A stretch of DNA of 16,863 bases from CAXTTV01 sp964247295 (GTDB taxonomy: Bacteria; Chloroflexota; Ktedonobacteria; Ktedonobacterales; Ktedonobacteraceae): assembly GCA_964247295.1 (NCBI GenBank), contig CAXTTV010000106.1, forward strand, positions 1 to 16,863. Direction: 5' to 3'. The notes below the pieces were generated by a model that ran no database searches, was not told the origin of the DNA, and saw only the letters and a list, made by a program, of their open reading frames with translations. A program made the translations under genes and the position numbers. Positions 1 to 6,615 of this stretch are shown here, one piece after another (positions within the stretch are counted from its first letter, which is position 1; every line of letters begins with the position of its first letter).

Positions 1-777
1 GTTCGTATGCTCGCTAAACAAAATCATATTGCCACTGCAGTCAAACTTGTAAAACGCCCCAAAACCACTGCCCCGCTCATAAAAGAGCAGATCGTCAAAC
101 GAGCCATGACTGAACCGACCTGTGAGAATGGAGGTCCAACTATTGCGCCATGTTGCATCCGCGTGTTTGAGTTGGATGTTTCCAGCTAAATCTACTGAGT
201 AGAATTCACCGGTATGTCCAGCGGCATCGTAGAAGAGGAGATTGGCATTCCCAAATTGTCCCGGAATAATCTGATTCCAGGAGGTACGAAAGGTCGTATA
301 CGTTCTTTGTAGCGTTAAACCACCCCGTCCATCAGTTGTATAGAATGCTCCTGTCCCGGTTGTGGCATCATAGAAGAGGATCTGGAATGCTTGAATAGGA
401 ACAATCTGCGTCCATCGGTTGCTAAATGTATGATTCCCTCCAACTTTCAAAAGCCCACTTGTTACAGGGGTACCATCATCTAAAAAGCCGTTTTGGACAG
501 TCGTATAGAATGATCCGATGCCAGCATTGCGGTCATAGCAGAAAAGATCAGTTGCTGCCTGAGTCGCACGTTGAAGGTCGGCGAAGTTGCCCTTCACTAT
601 ATGTGTGTACGTTTTGGGAAATGATTGGGTGACCGCTACTTTAAGTGCTATTTGAGAGGCCGCAAAAGCTGTAGATGACGGAGTAGTCAAGAACAGAGAG
701 GCACTTCCAGCAGTGGTAGCCACTGCCATGCCTGCCGAAAGAGTTAAAAAGCGCCGACGATTCATAAGGACTTTCAT
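1..777 (-). CDS. Tat-type secreted protein with FY-rich (beta-propeller-like) repeats, C-terminus off the window
   Basis: The frame is open for 259 codons from an ATG at 777 to the window edge, so the C-terminus is missing. AAAGG lies 6-7 nt upstream of the ATG. The N-terminus has a twin-arginine motif (N-R-R-R-F-L, residues 6-11), a hydrophobic stretch and a likely AFA|A cleavage near residue 39, so export through Tat is inferred. The mature part repeats a unit of about 47-55 residues, with 'L-F-x-Y' at residues 79-81, 135-136, 182-183 and 232-233, each followed by 'xGxGxFY' and then a W/F-R-x-S-W segment. Similar repeats occur in secreted proteins of Ktedonobacteria and actinobacteria and resemble beta-propeller blades; that fold is inferred. 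I see no catalytic motif, and a binding or adhesion role is only a guess. An alternative start is the ATG at 765, four codons in. The stretch 641-904 (-) in another frame is a shadow of this gene. Confidence 0.82.
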   Translation of the reverse strand, partial: MKVLMNRRRFLTLSAGMAVATTAGSASLFLTTPSSTAFAASQIALKVAVTQSFPKTYTHIVKGNFADLQRATQAATDLFCYDRNAGIGSFYTTVQNGFLDDGTPVTSGLLKVGGNHTFSNRWTQIVPIQAFQILFYDATTGTGAFYTTDGRGGLTLQRTYTTFRTSWNQIIPGQFGNANLLFYDAAGHTGEFYSVDLAGNIQLKHADATWRNSWTSILTGRFSHGSFDDLLFYERGSGFGAFYKFDCSGNMILFSEHTN

Positions 778-1010
778 AGAATACCTTTCTTTTTCGGTTG
801 TTGTTATCATAGTGTATCTGAGTAAACTGGGACTCTCTATATTTACCTGAGAGGCCACTCGCCCCCTTGATATGAAGTATAGTTGAGAAGAGAGAAGAGT
901 ACATCTGTGAATTTACCTGATCTTGTACCAGTTCATCAGAAGCATTTAGAGCCTGCTTTGATCAAAGGCTGGTAGAATTACCAGTGTTTGCTCTACTATT
1001 TAAAGGCAAA
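778..1010. other. Intergenic region upstream of the repeat protein: direct and inverted repeats
   Basis: No gene is visible here. The ten bases ATTTACCTGA occur at 841-850 and again at 911-920, exactly 70 bp apart and in the same orientation. An inverted repeat CTGGTA-GAAT-TACCAG lies at 969-984. Either could bind a regulator of the gene at 1-777, but no convincing -35/-10 pair links them to a promoter. Confidence 0.4.
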
Positions 1011-1040
1011 AAAAGGACGGGTTCAATTCCCGTCCTTTTC
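1005..1040 (-). terminator. Rho-independent terminator of the S41 protease gene
   Basis: An 11-bp perfect stem (1011-1021 with 1029-1039) encloses a 7-nt loop. On the minus strand it is followed by a run of seven T. It lies about 20 bp after the stop codon of the protease gene. Confidence 0.85.
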
Positions 1041-1060
1041 TCTAGAAAAAAGCTGTGCGA

Positions 1061-2539
1061 TTATTTATTCTGTAGATAATCAATCGCTTGCAGCAACTGA
1101 GCATCGCCGCTCTTCTTGATCTGATCCAACGTCAACTTTCCAGTATTTTCATCGTTGGGAGAGAGCAGGGTACCGTTTTTCGCCAGATCCACCGTCTTGT
1201 CCGGGACAATACCGTGGTCGCGAATAAACTGCCCAGTAGGAGTCAGCCACTCACTGGTCCCCAGCAGCAGAGCTGAGCCATCTGAAAGTTTAAACTGTTG
1301 CAGCACCGTTCCCGTTCCAAAGGTTTGCGTGCCGATCAGGTAGGCGCGATGGTTATCTTTTAAAGAGCCAGAGACAATCTCCGCCGCGCTGGCGCTATTA
1401 TGATCCACCAGAACCACAAGCGGAGTTGTCGTATCGATCGGGTTGCCATTCACAGCGTAGGGATTACGGTTACCTTTGCTATCCTGTTCTAGCAGAACAT
1501 TGCCATTTTTCACAAACAGACTGGCCGTATTAATTGCCTCTTGAAGGTAGCCACCGGGATTTCCGCGCATATCCAGAATAATGCGTTTGGCTCCTTGCTT
1601 TTTGGCATCCACAACCGCGTTTTTCAATTGATCGGAGACGCCATCGGCATATTGCACCATTTGAATGTGGGCGGTCTGTGTCTCTGGAATATAATGTGTA
1701 ACGACGTTTTGAACTTTGATTTGTGCACGAGTGGTTTTGATATCCAGTGTCTGGCCATTAGAGGGACGTTTCACCTTCACCGTCACAGTTGTGCCTTCCT
1801 TGCCATGGATACGATTGCTAACCGCTGTTGTATCCTGACCCTGAACATCGGTCCCATCGATCGCCAGAATAATATCGTCGCGCTTCAAGCCAGCCTTTTC
1901 AGCAGGTGAATTAGGAATGGTTCCGCTGATAATCAACTGTTTGGTTTGAGTATCCTGATGAAGATAGATCCCGATACCGGTATAGCTGCCACTTAGTTGT
2001 TGGTTCTCAGATTGCACCTCTTGAGGTGTCTGGAAGCGAGTATGTCCGTTGTCGTGGAGGGTCCCCACCATCTGACGGATCGCCTCGTAGGACATCTGTT
2101 GATAATTCACAGCCTTACGGTCCACATAATTTTGATCGATTGTAAACCAGGCTTGCTGGACTAAATTAGCATAGGAGCGCGATTGGTCGTTTGGATTGAA
2201 AGAAGTCATATACGCCTGATGGCCGAACCAGCCGCCCAAAAAAGCAATCACTAGTAGGGCTCCGACCACCACAACCTGGCCGAAGCGTCTACCACCGCGC
2301 CCAGGCTTATCCTCCGCTTCTATCTGCTCAGGGTTGCCAGGCAGGGGTGGCTGAGATCCAGGCTGAACGTACTGGCCAGGAGCACCATATGGCGGATACG
2401 GTTGTTGGAGGGGATAGGATGGTGGTTGTTGATAGTGTGGATACTGGTTACCATTGTAAAAGGGTGATTGTCGATTGGGATCCCTCGGCTCTGGCTCTTG
2501 TTGATACCAGCTAGGGTCATCGTAGCGATTGCTGCTCAA
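1061..2539 (-). CDS. S41-family C-terminal processing peptidase (CtpA/Prc type), membrane-anchored, catalytic Lys position is Thr
   Basis: I start this 492-residue protein at TTG 2539 because GAGGGGG sits 5 nt upstream; the longer open frame to 2689 lacks a ribosome-binding site and crosses a CAAA repeat. Residues 1-80 are rich in Pro, Tyr and Gln and probably cytoplasmic. One membrane segment spans about 86-110. A PDZ domain covers about 186-260 and the S41 protease fold about 270-450. The S41 landmarks DMRGNPGG and SASAAEI are present, and Ser384 aligns with the nucleophile. The general-base Lys, normally 25 residues later in FGKG, is Thr409 (FGTG). CTPs cleave exported proteins near their C-termini, usually with a Ser/Lys dyad, so this enzyme either uses other residues or is not an active protease; the fold identification is firm. 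It is a single gene bounded by terminators. Confidence 0.9.
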   Translation of the reverse strand: MSSNRYDDPSWYQQEPEPRDPNRQSPFYNGNQYPHYQQPPSYPLQQPYPPYGAPGQYVQPGSQPPLPGNPEQIEAEDKPGRGGRRFGQVVVVGALLVIAFLGGWFGHQAYMTSFNPNDQSRSYANLVQQAWFTIDQNYVDRKAVNYQQMSYEAIRQMVGTLHDNGHTRFQTPQEVQSENQQLSGSYTGIGIYLHQDTQTKQLIISGTIPNSPAEKAGLKRDDIILAIDGTDVQGQDTTAVSNRIHGKEGTTVTVKVKRPSNGQTLDIKTTRAQIKVQNVVTHYIPETQTAHIQMVQYADGVSDQLKNAVVDAKKQGAKRIILDMRGNPGGYLQEAINTASLFVKNGNVLLEQDSKGNRNPYAVNGNPIDTTTPLVVLVDHNSASAAEIVSGSLKDNHRAYLIGTQTFGTGTVLQQFKLSDGSALLLGTSEWLTPTGQFIRDHGIVPDKTVDLAKNGTLLSPNDENTGKLTLDQIKKSGDAQLLQAIDYLQNK

Positions 2540-2555
2540 AGGTGCCCCCTCTATC

Positions 2556-2581
2556 TGTTTGTTTGTTTGTTTGTTTGTTTG
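2556..2581. repeat. Tetranucleotide repeat (GTTT)6, CAAA on the coding strand
   Basis: Six uninterrupted GTTT units (2557-2580) plus one flanking base on each side make a 26-bp period-4 tract. It begins 4 bp upstream of the ribosome-binding site of the S41 protease, in the 5' untranslated region if TTG 2539 is the start. Such tracts can change length by slipped-strand mispairing. Confidence 0.9.
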
Positions 2582-2689
2582 GTATGTGCAATTTCTCATG
2601 AAATATAAAGGACTATTGCAATTATGCGTATCGTAGTAGGTGTAGAAAGAAAAGTCAACCTGACTGGCACGGACAGTACTGACATACAC

Positions 2690-2723
2690 AAAAAGAGGAT
2701 GAAGTCATACAACTTCATCCTCT
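2690..2723 (-). terminator. Rho-independent terminator of the IF-3 gene
   Basis: A perfect 12-bp stem (2694-2705 with 2712-2723) has a 6-nt loop, followed on the minus strand by TTTTT. It lies about 80 bp past the IF-3 stop codon and separates IF-3 from the protease gene. Confidence 0.85.
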
Positions 2724-2801
2724 ACATGCTGTAAACATTCTTGTCCGCAGATATTCCTCATTAAGAGCCATTCAGGTAACCATTGTGGGTCCCTCAGGTG
2801 A

Positions 2802-3488
2802 TTATTCTACGGGATCGCCGGGCGTATCAGCAGGCTCTGGCTCCAGAGTCTCGGTTTCCTGGGAGGTATCGGTTTCCTGGAAGGAGGCTGCGTTCTCTAC
2901 TTTCTTCGCGCGTTTACCAGCAGGAGGAGACTGTTTCTTCGGTGGTTCCCACCCTGGAGATTTAGAGACAATCATTGACATCATGCGGCCCTCCATAATT
3001 GGAGTGCGCTCGATGACCGCTGTCCCTTTAAGCACCTCGGCAATCTCATCCAGCAGCTTGCGTCCTAGATCAGGGTGGCGCATCTCCGCGCCACGGAACT
3101 GAACGCTCACACGCACCTTATCGCCTTCGGCCAGAAACTCCTGAATCTTGCGTGTTTTCACATCGATATCGTGGTCATCTGTACGCGGGCGTAAGCGGAT
3201 CTCTTTAAGCGTTGTCGTCCTTTGGTTTTTCCGCGCCTCGTTTTCCTTTTTCGCCTGATCGTACTTGAACCGACCGAAATCCATAAGTTTACAAACCGGT
3301 GGGTTAGCGTTCGGCGAGATCTCAACCATGTCAAGATTGCGTTCCCTGGCGATATCCATGCCCCGCATCGGAGGCATGACCCCGATCATCTCTCCATTTT
3401 CATCGATCAAGCGAACCTCACGAGCGCGAATCCGCTCGTTTACCCGTGTCTCGCGTGGACGGTCGTTCCCCCGAAAATCTCTGTTAAT
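2802..3488 (-). CDS. infC: Translation initiation factor IF-3, probable AUU start
   Basis: IF-3 binds the 30S subunit, blocks premature joining of the 50S and checks the start codon. The N-domain core (RVNERIRAREVRLIDENGE) and the C-domain (TLKEIRLRPRTDDHDIDVK, then VQFRGAE) match the family. The N-domain motif continues well upstream of TTG 3410, so that start would truncate it. The only plausible upstream start is ATT at 3488, giving 228 residues, with AGGAAGGTAGG ending 9 nt before it. AUU starts are known for infC in Escherichia coli and bacilli, where IF-3 represses its own rare start codon; the same control is inferred here. After about residue 180 comes a charged, acidic tail of roughly 45 residues that is absent from short IF-3s. 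The usual partners rpmI and rplT do not follow; a terminator does. Confidence 0.93.
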   Translation of the reverse strand: MNRDFRGNDRPRETRVNERIRAREVRLIDENGEMIGVMPPMRGMDIARERNLDMVEISPNANPPVCKLMDFGRFKYDQAKKENEARKNQRTTTLKEIRLRPRTDDHDIDVKTRKIQEFLAEGDKVRVSVQFRGAEMRHPDLGRKLLDEIAEVLKGTAVIERTPIMEGRMMSMIVSKSPGWEPPKKQSPPAGKRAKKVENAASFQETDTSQETETLEPEPADTPGDPVE

Positions 3489-3696
3489 AGGCCAAAACCT
3501 ACCTTCCTGTGTTTGAAAAAACAGTATAGAGCGTACTCTTAATCACGAGTGCGGCCATAGATGGGACTCAAAATCCCTACGATCCAGGGCAAATAAAACA
3601 GTGCCGTAAGCGATTACTTCGCCCCGGCGGTTCCCTCTACCTCTGATTTACTGTGTCGGAACAGATATGACTAACCAGTTTTTGTAGATGAAGGAC
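3489..3696 (-). promoter_or_regulatory. Long 5' leader of infC
   Basis: Between the predicted transcription start (about 3696) and the AUU codon lie about 208 nt with no convincing gene. The minus strand can form small hairpins, such as GGGA-N7-TCCC, CCCT-N7-AGGG and GCGA-N5-TCGC. A leader this long before infC suggests autogenous or ribosomal-protein control, but I cannot match it to a named family such as the L20 leader. Confidence 0.4.
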
Positions 3697-3702
3697 TGAT
3701 AA

Positions 3703-3732
3703 ATTCTATCACACGCACTGAGGGCAAGTCAA
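3703..3732 (-). promoter_or_regulatory. Predicted sigma-70 type promoter of infC
   Basis: On the minus strand TTGACT (3732-3727) and TAGAAT (3708-3703) are separated by 18 bp. The match is close to consensus and oriented toward infC. Confidence 0.65.
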
Positions 3733-3819
3733 ATAGCTTTTGTATACTTGAAATGGTGGATACGTCCATAAAAGATCTTAAAACGGAAAATTCTCAACAT
3801 CTCTTTTTTCTACTAATAA

Positions 3820-3851
3820 GGAGTGCAACCTTCATGGCTATGTTGCACTCC
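3820..3851. terminator. Hairpin after the decayed secreted-protein gene, possible terminator
   Basis: GGAGTGCAAC (3820-3829) pairs perfectly with GTTGCACTCC (3842-3851) around a 12-nt loop. It lies just past the final stop at 3871 on the minus strand. No strong T run follows on either strand, so its action as a terminator is uncertain. Confidence 0.5.
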
Positions 3852-3870
3852 CATTGTTATAAAAGGTATC

Positions 3871-4219
3871 TTAGGAGTTCATTCCTTGCTGATGGAGTAG
3901 ATCGAGAATTTTTTGATCCATTTGAGCTGCTGTTGTATGTTGAACAAACAGGATGGCGTCATACTTTTAGGGAAGAATGCGCGGCTCTGCGATATCGCCA
4001 AACAACTGCAACATTTTTAATTCATTATTGCTGTAGCCACCGCCAATGGTATATTGCTTCATTGGATCAAAGAGCCAAGCTTCGTCAGGATTGCTCGCGT
4101 TGCGGTTCGAGAGATTCAGCCAGAGCATGAACACTAACGGTAGTCGACAGATTCGTTATCAGGATGAGTAGTGAGAGCCCGGTGAGAATAATTGCTTTGT
4201 GCAGATGTTTTTGTTTCAT
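3871..4219 (-). pseudogene. Decayed gene for a small secreted protein
   Basis: From ATG 4219 (weak AAGG upstream) the minus strand encodes 44 residues ending at TGA 4085. They begin with Lys-rich residues, a hydrophobic stretch (IILTGLSLLILITNL) and a likely VHA|LA signal-peptidase site. A protein-like reading continues in another frame: NPDEAWLFDPMKQYTIGGGY and onward, up to TAA 3967-3969. The same frame then reads on as KYDAILFVQHTTAAQMD to TAA 3871-3873. One frameshift and one nonsense codon would therefore restore a secreted protein of about 115 residues. I do not recognise the family. It follows the ABC permease by about 80 bp on the same strand, so it may once have belonged to that unit. 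Two separate tiny genes are possible but less likely. Confidence 0.5.
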
Positions 4220-4298
4220 GAGAAAGAACCTTTTTGTAAGTATTAGTAGGAAGGTCTATACAGCATCGATCGAAGGAGTATAGGCCCTGACCTTTTTC

Positions 4299-5570
4299 TT
4301 ATTCGTAGCGGAGGGCCGCGACTGGATTCTGGCGCATCGCTTTCATCGCTGGGAATGTCCCAACAAGGAGCGCAAGACCCGTGACTCCAAGGACCACAAT
4401 CAGGAACAGGTTCACGGGAAAAACAAAGGGTTCAAAGCCCGGAAGCGTTCCCGCAAACGTCTCTTTCAGACTGGAATTAAGAAGCATTCCCAGGCCCAGG
4501 GCCAGTAGAATACCACAAAGGCTGCCCCAGAGTCCGATCAGCGCGGCTTCAACGGCGAAGAGTCCAAAGACATTTCCGCTGCGCATCCCCAGGGCTTTGA
4601 AGAGACCCACCTCGCGGGTGCGCTCAGTTACGGCCATATAGAGCGTATTGACGATCCCGAATGCCGCCGCCAGGATCGCGATCGCGCTGAAAATGCCTAG
4701 GGCAACCTGGACCGTACTCAGCGACTGGGTGGCTTGCTGAATAGAGTCCTGATAAGTCGTTGTCGTAATATCGTGAGCCTTTAAGCTATCTTTTGCTGCC
4801 TTTAGCTGGTCCGCCGATAGGCCTGATTTGAGTAAAATGGTGATATTAGTGTAGTTGTAGGCAACGTCTCCTACACCGCTGGTCTGCCAGTCACTAATTG
4901 TCTGGATCATAGGCCGATTGATCAACGTTTGAGAATTGAGGATCAATGAGTTAGCGAGAACAGCTTTCACAACAAAGGTATGTGTCTGCACCTTCTTAAG
5001 CTGATCTTTAAACACAAGTGTAATCTCTTTATCGAGGGCATTCTGAGGTGAATGGAAACCCAGGGCCTCAATATATCCATAACCCAGGGCGAGACCATTA
5101 TCTATTTTGCCAACATCTTGTAAATTGCCGGCAGATGTCGCGAACTGCATTGTGGGGAGAAATTCATCCGTTATGGTCTTGTATTTCTGTGTTCCAGAGG
5201 TTAGGTATTCAGTCGTAAGGGGAATGGAGGGAAGCACGCGGGCAACTCCGGGCGTTTGACGAATGGTATCGATATCTTGCGCGTCCAGATATCTCATACC
5301 CACATCGCTGGTGATTGGATCGTATTTCGTCGGTTTTGCTCCAATGTTTGAGCTAATAGCCTGGATATCGCCTTTTGAGGCCAGCAGCGTGTCGTGCGTT
5401 TGTACCAACGCCGATTGTTGAGCTACATAGTTCTTTAAACCTTCTCCAACCGCTGAGGTGAGAGTAAAGGTGAAGGCACCAATAACAATCGCTATAATCG
5501 TAAGGGTTGTACGTAATTTTGCCTGGCTTAAATTGCGGTTAGCCGTAGAAATGGTATTGAATAATTTCAT
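4299..5570 (-). CDS. ABC transporter permease, MacB/FtsX family
   Basis: This 423-residue protein starts at ATG 5570, with AAGGAA about 10 nt upstream. The layout is that of MacB-type permeases: one N-terminal membrane segment (about 20-42), a large extracytoplasmic domain (about 45-280), then three membrane segments near 285-310, 335-365 and 385-405. The loop TERTREVGLFKALGMR is the conserved FtsX-family coupling loop, and the ending 'PAMKAMRQNPVAALRYE' is also typical. Such permeases are mechanotransmission or export components rather than solute channels. They handle antimicrobial peptides, lipoproteins or signalling, and the substrate cannot be read from the sequence. The ATPase gene ends 44 bp upstream on the same strand, so the two are very likely co-transcribed. 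No adaptor (membrane-fusion) gene is present, as expected in a single-membrane organism. Confidence 0.92.
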   Translation of the reverse strand: MKLFNTISTANRNLSQAKLRTTLTIIAIVIGAFTFTLTSAVGEGLKNYVAQQSALVQTHDTLLASKGDIQAISSNIGAKPTKYDPITSDVGMRYLDAQDIDTIRQTPGVARVLPSIPLTTEYLTSGTQKYKTITDEFLPTMQFATSAGNLQDVGKIDNGLALGYGYIEALGFHSPQNALDKEITLVFKDQLKKVQTHTFVVKAVLANSLILNSQTLINRPMIQTISDWQTSGVGDVAYNYTNITILLKSGLSADQLKAAKDSLKAHDITTTTYQDSIQQATQSLSTVQVALGIFSAIAILAAAFGIVNTLYMAVTERTREVGLFKALGMRSGNVFGLFAVEAALIGLWGSLCGILLALGLGMLLNSSLKETFAGTLPGFEPFVFPVNLFLIVVLGVTGLALLVGTFPAMKAMRQNPVAALRYE

Positions 5571-5614
5571 GATGCTTGTGTTCCTTATGTTAGAGATGAT
5601 GATAATGGAAAAAC

Positions 5615-6343
5615 TTAGACAATCTGTCCATCGACCAGTATGACATGACGGTAGAAGCGCTGGGCCAGATCAGGATCGTGTGTAACAACAATCAAAGTCA
5701 GGCCCTGCTCCTTTTGCATCTGAAAAAGAAAGTCCATCACTTGTTTTCCAGTGGCGGTATCCAGATTGCCGGTTGGCTCATCGGCGAACAGCACTTTGGG
5801 TTTTCCTACCAGCGCGCGGGCGATCGCGACGCGCTGCTTCTGACCACCAGAAAGATCTGTAGCTTTATTCCGGGCTTTATCTCTCAGGCCGACAATCTCC
5901 AGAGCCTGGTGAGCGCTCAGCTCCGCTTGTTTACGCGAGATCCCTCGGATCTTGAGTGGGAGCATAACATTCTCCAGAACATTGAGGCGGGGGAGCAGAA
6001 AAAACTGTTGAAAGATGAAGCCAAAAGACTCGTTGCACACCTGCGCAAGCTGTTTCGCCGAGAAATGAGCGATATCCTGGTTGCCGAACCAGATCTCGCC
6101 CGAGGTTGGACTATCCAGGGTTGCCATCAGGTGCATCAGCGTCGTTTTGCCTGAACCCGACTTCCCTAATAACGCGAGGCACTCACCTTCTTGAATACTT
6201 AGAGAGACATTATTGAGAGCCGTAAACTCTTCTGGTTTTTTGCCGTATGTCTTGACCAGATTGGTTGTGCGTAATAAAGCGGGTGGAGGTGTAATCGAAG
6301 AGATATACGTGGGCGATGATAAATTCATTTTGCGTGTTTCCAT
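5615..6343 (-). CDS. ABC transporter ATP-binding protein, MacB/LolD family
   Basis: The 242-residue ATPase has every standard element: Walker A GKSGSGKT (60-67), Q-loop FIFQQFFLLPRL (109-120), signature LSGGQKQR (164-171), Walker B VLFADEP (184-190) and H-loop His222. The Q-loop context and length are those of the LolD/MacB/FtsE group that partners FtsX-type permeases. It should dimerise in the cytoplasm and power the permease encoded next. The chosen ATG at 6343 has AAGGAG 7 nt upstream; residue 6 (ATG 6328) is a weaker alternative. The divergent gene is a broken histidine kinase. Pairing of such transporters with a sensor-regulator system is common in Gram-positive-type peptide-stress modules, so the ABC pair may once have been that system's target. 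Confidence 0.94.
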   Translation of the reverse strand: METRKMNLSSPTYISSITPPPALLRTTNLVKTYGKKPEEFTALNNVSLSIQEGECLALLGKSGSGKTTLMHLMATLDSPTSGEIWFGNQDIAHFSAKQLAQVCNESFGFIFQQFFLLPRLNVLENVMLPLKIRGISRKQAELSAHQALEIVGLRDKARNKATDLSGGQKQRVAIARALVGKPKVLFADEPTGNLDTATGKQVMDFLFQMQKEQGLTLIVVTHDPDLAQRFYRHVILVDGQIV

Positions 6344-6615
6344 GGGTGTGCTCCTTCGTTGGTGTTTCCTGACTCCGGTTTTGTCATTTCTCGTATCTGT
6401 TGTACTGGTATAAGCGTACCTGGAAATTGGTAAGAAAAAATCCGTCTAGAGGCGAATTGTTGATAGGTCTTTCGACCAATGCTTGAATGAGGAATTGATA
6501 GTTCTCCTGATATACTCCTGGGCTATAAGCGTAAAATTGCTTAAAGGGAAAAGCGACCGTATGCTATACTCGGCTCAGAATAGTGGAACTTGGAGTATGC
6601 GAAAGAGGGCAAACA
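6344..6615. promoter_or_regulatory. Divergent control region between the ABC genes and the histidine kinase remnant
   Basis: No gene is visible. On the plus strand an extended -10 (TGC-TATACT, 6562-6570) lies about 46 bp before the kinase start but has a poor -35. On the minus strand TTCTTA-17-TTATAC near 6410-6440 is a weak candidate for the ABC operon. An inverted repeat GGTC-TTTC-GACC (6466-6477) sits between them and could be an operator. All of these are inferred from short motifs. Confidence 0.4.

Noticed and set aside
2540..2689. N-terminal extension of the S41 protease to ATG 2689
   Set aside because: No ribosome-binding site precedes ATG 2689 or the internal ATG at 2599. The extension translates a simple repeat, while TTG 2539 has a strong site at correct spacing.
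2802..3410. IF-3 starting at TTG 3410
   Set aside because: This would remove the conserved RVNERIRAREVR segment, which is present in frame upstream.
3753..4130. 125-codon plus-strand open frame
   Set aside because: The minus strand here carries a signal peptide and protein-like segments; the plus frame is rich in Cys, Arg and His with no motif and no ribosome-binding site.
5645..6154. 169-codon plus-strand frame opposite the ABC ATPase
   Set aside because: The minus strand encodes all ABC motifs; the plus frame is an antisense shadow.
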